Part shown: one piece after another, positions 1 to 6,164 of the stretch
Layout: the number at the start of each line of letters is the position of its first letter
Numbering within the stretch: position 1 is the first letter of the stretch
Notes under the pieces: model-generated
Told to the model about the DNA's origin: nothing
The model's database searches: none
The model's input: the letters and a program-made list of their open reading frames with translations, nothing else
Assembly: GCA_002420315.1 (NCBI GenBank)
Contig: DIHU01000191.1
Span: forward strand, 15,197 to 23,873
Direction: 5' to 3'
Source of the DNA: Akkermansiaceae bacterium UBA5688
GTDB taxonomy: Bacteria > Verrucomicrobiota > Verrucomicrobiia > Verrucomicrobiales > Akkermansiaceae
DNA length: 8,677 bases
Program-made: the position numbers and the translations under genes

Positions 1-149
1 ACAATCCTGGACCCAGAGGCGGCAGAATTTGATTTAGAATCAGAGGTGTCAACAGTTTGCGGTGAGTCTGCAGATCCTCGTCCAACGAGAAAGGCAGCTC
101 CGCAGCTGATGGCCCAGGCCGCGGCAAAAATTCCGTTTTTTGAAGTCAT
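1..149 (-). CDS. Partial membrane-anchored protein, N-terminus only (paralogue of the helical-repeat protein at 781-2211)
   Basis: Read on the minus strand from ATG at 149-147, the frame stays open to the window edge (49 codons). It begins MTSKNG and continues with a hydrophobic stretch ending in FLVGR at about residues 6-22, then a polar Ser/Asp-rich segment. This is the layout of an uncleaved signal anchor followed by a periplasmic linker. An in-frame TAA lies just upstream of the ATG with no other start between, so the start is well defined, although no clear Shine-Dalgarno precedes it. The membrane segment aligns without gaps to that of the protein at 781-2211: 9 of 23 residues are identical, including W, LVGR and S. 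The missing remainder may therefore be a similar helical-repeat protein. Function is unknown. The plus strand is also open here (1-159), but the anchor-like translation and the paralogy favour the minus strand. Confidence 0.7.
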   Translation of the reverse strand, partial: MTSKNGIFAAAWAISCGAAFLVGRGSADSPQTVDTSDSKSNSAASGSRI

Positions 150-209
150 AGGATGGTGAGGTTAACGTGCAAACGGCGGTCTTCATGCTTTTTTTTCGAA
201 TCCGTTTGA

Positions 210-237
210 TTGTCAGTTCCTAAATAAAGAATAAATC
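210..237 (+). promoter_or_regulatory. Possible sigma70-type promoter for the YlbF-family gene
   Basis: TTGTCA at 210-215 matches five of six bases of a -35 consensus. The loose -10 candidate TAAATC lies at 232-237, a 16-base spacer, in an A/T-rich stretch. This would give a leader of about 35 bases before ATG 278. The 128-base gap between the divergent genes at 149 and 278 must hold promoters for both directions; I see no clear one for the minus-strand gene. Judged by eye only. Confidence 0.2.
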
Positions 238-277
238 AGCGGTTGCGGCAAGCAGTGTTGAAGCGTATGTCCAACCT

Positions 278-712
278 ATGAACCTTTTAGAGGATAATTC
301 AGCAGTTATGGGCAAAACTCGCGATCTTTGCGAAACTATTGCAAATGATTCTTATTATCGTGAAGTTTTTCAAAAGGTGGAAAAGTTCCTTGGCGATGAC
401 GAGGCCCGTTTGAGTTACCAATCCGTTCACGAAAGTGGGCAGGCTCTGAATCAGAAACAGCAATCAGGCCTTCAGTTGTCAGATAGCGAGATCGCTGAGT
501 TCGAAGGTGCCCGCACCGAGCTCTTGAATAACCCTATCGCTTCTGACTTTATGCAAGCTCAGGAAACTCTTGATGCTCTGCAGTCGAGCGTGAGCCGGAT
601 GGTGGGGATGACTTTGGAATTGGGTCGAGTTCCAACTCCTGAGGATATTGCTCAAGCAAGCGGGGGAGGTTGCTGTGGTGGCGAAGGTGGCGGTGGCCGA
701 TGTGGCTGCTAA
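278..712 (+). CDS. YlbF/YmcA-family protein with C-terminal Gly/Cys tail
   Basis: The 144-residue product has the size and all-helical, charged character of the YlbF/YmcA (Com_YlbF) family. The helical core spans about residues 11-125, with typical segments such as YYREVFQKVEKFL and FMQAQETLDALQ. The tail at residues 129-144 is almost only Gly and Cys, with Cys132, Cys133, Cys142 and Cys144. It closely resembles the Cys/Gly tail of Bacillus YlbF (RicF). There, YlbF, YmcA and YaaT form a cytoplasmic Fe-S-containing complex that controls RNase Y-dependent RNA processing. Cys18 is a further possible ligand. An RNA-processing or Fe-S role here is inference from the family. ATG 278 gives MNLLEDNSAV; ATG 308 (MGKTRD) is an alternative start, with AGAGGA at 289-294, 13 bases upstream. 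The gene stands alone, divergent from the gene at 149 and convergent with the repeat protein. YmcA- and YaaT-like partners are not in the window. Confidence 0.85.
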   Translation: MNLLEDNSAVMGKTRDLCETIANDSYYREVFQKVEKFLGDDEARLSYQSVHESGQALNQKQQSGLQLSDSEIAEFEGARTELLNNPIASDFMQAQETLDALQSSVSRMVGMTLELGRVPTPEDIAQASGGGCCGGEGGGGRCGC

Positions 713-716
713 TCCG

Positions 717-782
717 TCTCAGCAGTCTGCCGGACTTTGAGATTCAAAACGGAAAGGGTGTCCGTCATGGCCATCTTTTTTT
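717..782. terminator. Probable bidirectional terminator region between convergent genes
   Basis: Two inverted repeats fill the 68-base gap between stop codons. The first pairs TCTCA-gc-AGTC (717-727) with GACT-t-TGAGA (733-742) around a 5-base loop. The second pairs ACGGA (749-753) with TCCGT (761-765). A run of seven T follows at 776-782, ten bases after the second stem, which suits termination of the YlbF-family gene. Read on the minus strand, the ACGGA/TCCGT stem is followed by TTTTG, a weak terminator for the repeat-protein gene. The stems are short, so efficiency is uncertain. Confidence 0.45.
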
Positions 783-2211
783 ATTTTTTCTTCTTTTTGG
801 GTTTAGGGAGAATTCCCTTGAGGGCCTTCGCTGGAAGGAAATCCGAGTTTTGGGTAGCCCACGCAATGGCTGCGTTTCCGTCGGTTTTGTGCCAGCGGTT
901 TAAAATGTCACGGTAGTAGCGCTCTTGGTCTTTGGGTCGCGAAAGAGTTGAGACGTTTTCAAGGGCAGTTTGCGGGTCTTGCTTGCCTGTTTCTTGCAAG
1001 AAACGAATACGGGCACCATCGAGGTCGGGATCGTTACCTAGACCACGAAGCCAAATTGCAGCTTCCACCGGATCTTTGCGGGCAAGGTATTTGGCAACTC
1101 CTTCGGCTGCCTCCGTCATGGTGTCTTTTGGAAGGCTTTCGGCCCATAATTTGGCGGCATCGAGATTCTGCTGAGCATATATTTCTGAGACAACTTCAGC
1201 TGCCTCGCGCCGAGTGGTGACTGTGGTCATATTACGGATCCAATCCGAAGCAGATTCTGGATCTCGGCGGGCTAGCGAGCTGGCAAGGCGTTTTGCGCTG
1301 TCCCGCTGGATGTTTGGGTCCCGGATTTGCTCGATCCATTTACCGGCAAATTCGGCACCTCGGATCACCACCTCGGGAAGAATTTCGCGGATGGCTTGGT
1401 TCCTGGTTTTGCTGTCTTCGATATCTTTGAGTGCTAGAAGTGCTCCTTCAGGATCATTTCGTGCCATTCCTTCTATTAGGCCGATCACCCAGTCATTGAC
1501 TTCGCCCCTGTCTTTAAGGCCTTTAATGGCATTCGCTGCCTCCTCGGGACTATCGGCTGCCCAAGCTGAGATTGCGGTTTTTCGAGTCCAACCGTCGGTT
1601 TCGTTTTCATCGAGAAGGGCGATCGCAGTGAAAGGATCTCGGTCCATCCAAGCGGAGATCAGCATCGAAAACTCACTCCGATTATAGTCAACCCATCCGG
1701 CTTCGCTGAAATTTTGGACAATGTCGGCTATCTCGCTGTTATCGATGCGATCAATAAATGCGATCATCTGGCGGGTGCGTTCGATGCGATTCCCCACATT
1801 AAGAACATCGGAGAGCTCGATCATAGTTTGATTGAGGGCTTCCTCGTTTGCGGTAGATATGGAACCTCCGGTGATCTTTCTTCGTTCTATTTTTTTAGCT
1901 TCAGCAATATAGGAAGGGGAATCGAGCGAGCGGGAATCGTAGAGAGACTTGGCTGGGAGTGAGATTCCATTCGCATTCGCGACGTCTGTAGATACTACGC
2001 TTTTGCGCCCGACAAGTAGGCCAACTGCGAGCGCAATCAGCCACGAACTGGCGATCAGGGTGTTGCGGGAAGTTATTTGATAAGGCAAAACGCTGAAGGG
2101 TGCTGCTTCTAACAGCGATAAAATCAAGGTTCTTTCAGGTGCCGCGTGTTTCTTAGAAGAATTCAATGACGCTTTCTGTTGCTTATTTTTACTACTTGGG
2201 TTTAGTCTCAA
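781..2211 (-). CDS. Membrane-anchored helical-repeat (alpha-solenoid) protein, function unknown
   Basis: The longest reading gives 476 residues from a TTG codon at 2211. A single hydrophobic segment at residues 51-69 (ending LLVGR) is a likely signal anchor placing the rest outside the cytoplasm. A polar linker follows to about residue 125. From about residue 183 to 455 there are nine helical repeats centred on a DPxxA-type motif at residues 192, 221, 253, 285, 317, 349, 380, 412 and 444. Spacing is 31-32 residues after a first step of 29, with Trp or Leu after the motif. This is an alpha-solenoid pattern like TPR/Sel1 scaffolds but with its own period. The C-terminus is a lysine run (KPKKKKK). 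No enzymatic motif is seen; a protein-binding scaffold in the envelope is inference. The start is uncertain: no ATG precedes the anchor. TTG 2088 would give 435 residues and a short N-terminus like that of the paralogue at 149-1, whose start Met aligns with an ATA codon at 2076-2074. The first 40 or so residues may not be translated. Confidence 0.8.
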   Translation of the reverse strand: MRLNPSSKNKQQKASLNSSKKHAAPERTLILSLLEAAPFSVLPYQITSRNTLIASSWLIALAVGLLVGRKSVVSTDVANANGISLPAKSLYDSRSLDSPSYIAEAKKIERRKITGGSISTANEEALNQTMIELSDVLNVGNRIERTRQMIAFIDRIDNSEIADIVQNFSEAGWVDYNRSEFSMLISAWMDRDPFTAIALLDENETDGWTRKTAISAWAADSPEEAANAIKGLKDRGEVNDWVIGLIEGMARNDPEGALLALKDIEDSKTRNQAIREILPEVVIRGAEFAGKWIEQIRDPNIQRDSAKRLASSLARRDPESASDWIRNMTTVTTRREAAEVVSEIYAQQNLDAAKLWAESLPKDTMTEAAEGVAKYLARKDPVEAAIWLRGLGNDPDLDGARIRFLQETGKQDPQTALENVSTLSRPKDQERYYRDILNRWHKTDGNAAIAWATQNSDFLPAKALKGILPKPKKKKK

Positions 2212-2283
2212 GACCTGGCCGTTGCTAGCAGCCTCTTTGAGTTGCTTGGCTGCGGTTTTCTTTCACGCACTAAAGAAATAATA

Positions 2284-5200
2284 ATGGCTAGTAACATGAC
2301 TGCACTCAACCCGGACCGGGCAACATTGAATTTTCTCAATAGTTTCCCTGAGGCTGCCCGTAAGCGCGGGGAGCATCTTCAGGAAGAAGGCGCGGTGACA
2401 CAAATTTTTGGAAACCACCTCTTTATCCAGGGGCGGGTTGAGGACAACGGGGGGGTGCATCGTACCACGCTGAGACTCCAGGGTAATCGTTGGTTTGGTA
2501 GTTGCTCTACCGAGGACGAGGAAACATCAGGAGCCGTGATGTTTGCGGCTATGCTTGAGCGCCTTCACCGAGGGGAAGATCTCCCAGAGTCTCCCAATGA
2601 ATTTGATGATACGCCGATCGTCGATCTTATTGAAGAGAAGCTTGATCGCGAGCTCGATGATAAGGAGGCAGATTTTATTTTTCGGGTTGAGAAGCGCTAT
2701 CGAAGATATGTCATCGAGGGAGAGATCCATGACCATGATATGGTTCGTTTGAATCCTCGCTGGGAGATCGCGAGTTACGAGCCTTTGGAGCTCTGGCCGG
2801 TTCCTCCGGGCGATATTTTAGAGTTCTGGAACTATTTGGGCTATGCCTTCGATAAGAAAAATCTCCGCTATCCTGACTTCATGGACGCGATCACCGACTT
2901 GGAAGATGTTCAGCGTCGGATGCGTGATTGGGAGCAGGAGAGGGAAGTTGCGGCTTGGTATGACAGAATCGAAAGTGTCAACGAACGTCCACCACAAGAA
3001 ATCCCGCACAAAATTGAGTTTCGCCTGGTTTCTACGATAAACGAAGCCCGCGTTGAGGCGCGGGAGGAATACGAAGAAGAGTGGGTGTCTCTGCGGGAGA
3101 AGGGAGAGATCGAACGTATCCTGAAGTTGTTTGATGCCTCAGCTTTGCGAATGGATGCCGCAAGCCAAATTCTTTGGGAGCATTTTTTACGCTACAGCGA
3201 AAAAACGGGTGAGCTCTACCTCGATCTGGAGAATGAAGAAGCTTGCTGCTTCATGAATCTTCTCTTTCACCAAAAGGAGTTGAAGGGCTACATGGTGAAC
3301 CTTGACGAAAGACCGTTTCAGGTAGTCGACGAGCCTCTGAGTTGGCTCTGCGATGACGATCCCATGGATTCGAACTCATTTGCTCTGCAGTTAGTGACTC
3401 AAAGTGATGAAAAGGTGTCTCACTCAGTCCGTTTGCTTCCGGGTCGAACTGAACTTTATCAGTCCGACGAGACCGTTTTCCCCGGCCCTCCACGATGGTT
3501 GGAGGATACCGAGATCATGCCTCGCTACTCGATTCCTAAGCTGGTTATCGACTCCCTCGAGGGAGTTGAATTCCTTCGTAAGATCGGGTCAAGTTTGCCG
3601 CCTTCTATGAAGCGGCGAGTGACTGATTTAGACCTCTTTCCTCACCTGAAGATGTGGGTTGAGCAGGGTCTGACAGCTGCCGAAACCGAGCACTTGGTCA
3701 TCGACGTCAAAGCTCTTGAAGCGAAAGGACGCCGTGAGGAGAAACTAATCAAAGCTGGTTGGGATCTTATCAAACAGGAGCCAGTCAAAGGGAAGGCGCT
3801 TCTCCGCTTTGCACGTGAGAAGCTATACCCGATCCCAGAGATTCTTCTCAAAATGGGCCTAACTTATGATGAGAAGCTGGAAGCGTTCAAAGGACGCATC
3901 ACCAAGCAGTTTCCGGAAAAATTTGCTGAATGGATTGAAGCAATGCCGGAATCAGTGGAGCTCGATATCGAGGCTAAGCTGAAGACAATTCTCAGTGACC
4001 CGGTTACTGCAGCGATCCGCTTCGAGGTCGTGAACCAGGAGATTGATTGGTTCGATCTTCGCGTGGTTATTGATGTAGAGGGCGTCAATCTTTCTAAGGC
4101 TCAGATCCGTCAACTTGTTGCAGCCCGTGGTGGTTATGTTCGCATGGATGATGGCTCGTGGATGCGACTTGAGATCAAGCTTGATCCTGAACAGCGCGAT
4201 GCCGTGACTCGTCTTGGACTCGATCCTTTCGATCTCTCTGGCGAGACCCACCGAATGCATGCAATGCAATTGGCCGATCCTAAAGCTGCAGAAGTCTTTG
4301 ATCCAAAGGCGTGGAAGCGAATTAAGGACCGTGCTCGCGATATTAAGATTGATATCAAGCCTGATGTTCCTGATTCACTCAACGCAAACTTGCGCCCTTA
4401 TCAAGTCGAGGGTTACCAGTTCCTTGCTTACCTCGCGACGAATGGTTTTGGAGGAATCCTTGCTGATGACATGGGCCTTGGTAAGACGATTCAGAGTATC
4501 ACTTACATTCTCTGGCTGCGGAAATACATCGAGGAAACCAAAGATGCTAAAACTAAGATCGGTCCAGCCCTTGTGGTTTGTCCAAAGTCTGTTCTTGATG
4601 TTTGGGCAACTGAGGCTGGGAAATTTGCTCCGGAACTCACGTTGAAAATTCTGCGAACCCGCGACGATTTGGACCTCGATGAGGTGAACAACGTGCTTGA
4701 TATCCTTGTCCTCAACTATGCCCAACTGCGCGTCTGTGGAGACCAATTGAATAAGGTTCGCTGGTTGACCGTTATTCTTGATGAAGGACAACAGATTAAA
4801 AATCCAGATTCTAAGGCGGCCAAATGCGCCCGTGAATTGGATGCCGAAAATCGCCTAGTCCTGACTGGTACTCCTATTGAGAATCGCCTCATGGATATGT
4901 GGTCACTGATGGCTTTCGCAATGCCCGGAGTTCTCGGGACCCGTGCTTATTTCAAGCGTCGGTTCGATAAGCGCAAGGATCCAAGTAGCCAAAATCGCCT
5001 TGCTGCGCGCTTGCGTCCATTCCTTCTACGCCGGACCAAAGGTCAAGTGGCCAAAGATCTTCCGCCAAGGACGGAAGAAGAAGTCTTTGCAGGAATGGAG
5101 GGAATCCAAGAAGAGCTCTACAAGGTGGAGTTGAAGCGGATTCAACAGGCTTTGCTTGGTCTCGATTCCGATGAGGCGGTGAAGAAAAACAGTTTCGCGA

Positions 5201-5949
5201 TTCTTCAAGGTCTGATGCGCCTTCGTCAGATTTGTTGTCACCCGGGTCTGATTGATCCGAAATGGCTCAAAGAGGAAAGCGCGAAGATGAATGCTCTTTT
5301 TTATCTATTGGATCAGCTTCGCGAAGAGGGACACAAGGTTCTCGTCTTTTCACAGTTTGTGTCGATGCTAGATATTATCAAGATGCGTCTTGAGGTTGAG
5401 AGTCGTCCCTTCAACTATCTCACTGGACAGACCAAGGACCGCAAAGGGGAGATCGAGAAATTTCAGACTACCAAAGATGCTTCAGTGTTCCTTCTCTCGC
5501 TAAAAGCGGGTGGCGCAGGTTTGAATCTGACTTCCGCGTCTTACGTGATCCTATACGATCCATGGTGGAATCCGGCGGTGGAGAATCAGGCGATCGACCG
5601 AACTCACCGAATTGGCCAGAAGAATAAGGTTATCGCATATCGTCTCCTCACCCGTGATTCGGTGGAAGAGAAGATCCGGATCCTGCAACACCAAAAGACC
5701 GCTTTGGTCACTAACATCTTGGGCGACGAAGGATTTGCGAGTAACTTGGGTGTCGATGACCTCCAATTTATTCTAAGCCATGGGGGAAGTGATGACGATG
5801 AAATCCCACCACCACCTCCTAAGGTTGCCGATGTCGAAAAGGTCACGACAAAAAAGAAATCCACCGTCCAGAAAGTGGCTAAGAAAGCAGCCAAGAAGGT
5901 AGCTAAAAAAGCTTCCAAGAAGGATAGCAAAAAGGATTCGAAGTCGTAG
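2284..5949 (+). CDS. SNF2/SWI2-family DNA-dependent ATPase (helicase-like) with lysine-rich tail
   Basis: The 1221-residue product is a bacterial SNF2 (superfamily 2) ATPase, expected to translocate on duplex DNA and remodel protein-DNA complexes rather than unwind strands. Residues 40-90 resemble a SWIM zinc finger that has lost most ligands (only Cys74 remains). Residues 90-700 are a long accessory region; the part with DWFDLRV and GGYVRMDDGSWMRL, just before the motor, resembles the bacterial SNF2-associated domain. The motor begins at about 700 with LRPYQVEGYQFL. Motif I is DDMGLGKT (728-735, Lys734), motif II DEGQ (833-836), motif III LTGTP (860-864), motif IV VLVFSQF (1019-1025), motif V KAGGAGLNL (1074-1082) and motif VI QAIDRTHRIGQ (1102-1112). 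An acidic patch, five prolines (1175-1179) and an AKK-rich basic tail (1190-1221) follow. All key motor residues are intact. ATG 2284 is preferred over an in-frame TTG at 2242 because the extra residues look non-native. The start has only a weak AAAGAA upstream. It is divergent from the repeat-protein gene. Confidence 0.95.
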   Translation: MASNMTALNPDRATLNFLNSFPEAARKRGEHLQEEGAVTQIFGNHLFIQGRVEDNGGVHRTTLRLQGNRWFGSCSTEDEETSGAVMFAAMLERLHRGEDLPESPNEFDDTPIVDLIEEKLDRELDDKEADFIFRVEKRYRRYVIEGEIHDHDMVRLNPRWEIASYEPLELWPVPPGDILEFWNYLGYAFDKKNLRYPDFMDAITDLEDVQRRMRDWEQEREVAAWYDRIESVNERPPQEIPHKIEFRLVSTINEARVEAREEYEEEWVSLREKGEIERILKLFDASALRMDAASQILWEHFLRYSEKTGELYLDLENEEACCFMNLLFHQKELKGYMVNLDERPFQVVDEPLSWLCDDDPMDSNSFALQLVTQSDEKVSHSVRLLPGRTELYQSDETVFPGPPRWLEDTEIMPRYSIPKLVIDSLEGVEFLRKIGSSLPPSMKRRVTDLDLFPHLKMWVEQGLTAAETEHLVIDVKALEAKGRREEKLIKAGWDLIKQEPVKGKALLRFAREKLYPIPEILLKMGLTYDEKLEAFKGRITKQFPEKFAEWIEAMPESVELDIEAKLKTILSDPVTAAIRFEVVNQEIDWFDLRVVIDVEGVNLSKAQIRQLVAARGGYVRMDDGSWMRLEIKLDPEQRDAVTRLGLDPFDLSGETHRMHAMQLADPKAAEVFDPKAWKRIKDRARDIKIDIKPDVPDSLNANLRPYQVEGYQFLAYLATNGFGGILADDMGLGKTIQSITYILWLRKYIEETKDAKTKIGPALVVCPKSVLDVWATEAGKFAPELTLKILRTRDDLDLDEVNNVLDILVLNYAQLRVCGDQLNKVRWLTVILDEGQQIKNPDSKAAKCARELDAENRLVLTGTPIENRLMDMWSLMAFAMPGVLGTRAYFKRRFDKRKDPSSQNRLAARLRPFLLRRTKGQVAKDLPPRTEEEVFAGMEGIQEELYKVELKRIQQALLGLDSDEAVKKNSFAILQGLMRLRQICCHPGLIDPKWLKEESAKMNALFYLLDQLREEGHKVLVFSQFVSMLDIIKMRLEVESRPFNYLTGQTKDRKGEIEKFQTTKDASVFLLSLKAGGAGLNLTSASYVILYDPWWNPAVENQAIDRTHRIGQKNKVIAYRLLTRDSVEEKIRILQHQKTALVTNILGDEGFASNLGVDDLQFILSHGGSDDDEIPPPPPKVADVEKVTTKKKSTVQKVAKKAAKKVAKKASKKDSKKDSKS

Positions 5950-5966
5950 CGAACTTAGAAAATCAG

Positions 5967-6005
5967 TGTCATGAAGCTTCTGGCTTCATGGCATCGATTT
6001 TTTTT
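5967..6005 (+). terminator. Rho-independent terminator of the SNF2 gene
   Basis: A perfect 8-base stem, CATGAAGC (5970-5977) with GCTTCATG (5983-5990), encloses the 5-base loop TTCTG. It extends to 11 pairs (5967-5993) with one G-T wobble. Four bases later a run of eight T occupies 5998-6005. It starts 17 bases after the SNF2 stop codon, so parE is probably transcribed from its own promoter. Confidence 0.9.
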
Positions 6006-6130
6006 AGGGAGGCCTGATTTTGGCTCTGATGAGCGTTTTTAATTCAGGAGTTTGAGCCTTTTTTCTTCGCCAGAAGCAGCCGGAGTTTTGGTGGCTGGGA
6101 GTGGAATCGGATTAAGGGGGGAGAGAATTC

Positions 6131-6159
6131 TTGATGCTTTGGAAAAGTTAAATATTCTC
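6131..6159 (+). promoter_or_regulatory. Possible promoter of parE, nearly leaderless
   Basis: TTGATG (6131-6136) and TATTCT (6154-6159) are separated by 17 bases; each matches four of six consensus positions. If real, transcription would begin almost at the parE ATG (6165), giving a leaderless mRNA. This would fit the absence of a Shine-Dalgarno directly before that ATG. The rest of the gap (6006-6130) holds short hairpin-capable T-rich sequence and a purine block AAGGGGGGAGAG at 6114-6125, with no other clear signal. Confidence 0.25.
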
Positions 6160-6164
6160 AGCCC

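Noticed and set aside
1..159. Plus-strand open frame ending in TGA at 157-159, possible 3' end of a gene
   Set aside because: The minus strand over the same bases gives a clean start, a signal anchor and similarity to the second repeat protein. The plus-strand translation has no recognisable features.
267..281. Four-codon ORF (MSNL) overlapping the YlbF-family ATG by ATGA
   Set aside because: It has no ribosome-binding sequence, and such short ORFs are expected by chance; no evidence that it couples translation.
776..800. Long T-rich run that could be read as a strong terminator tail in full
   Set aside because: From 781 on it is the antisense of the AAA/AAG lysine codons and stop of the minus-strand gene; only the first part can serve the plus-strand gene as a T tract.
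670..903. Plus-strand ORF of 77 codons across the convergent junction
   Set aside because: It overlaps the end of the YlbF gene and the lysine tail of the repeat protein in other frames, and its Trp/Arg/Phe-rich product has no family character.
3952..4791. Several antisense and frame-shifted ORFs of 80-143 codons within the SNF2 gene
   Set aside because: The SNF2 frame is continuous with conserved motifs throughout; these other frames are shadows with no recognisable domains.
6022..6064. Competing short hairpins (GCTC/GAGC followed by T5, and GGCTC/GAGCC followed by T6) resembling an attenuator
   Set aside because: Stems are only 4-5 bases, the longer pairing has a 27-base loop, and a strong terminator lies just upstream; likely chance.
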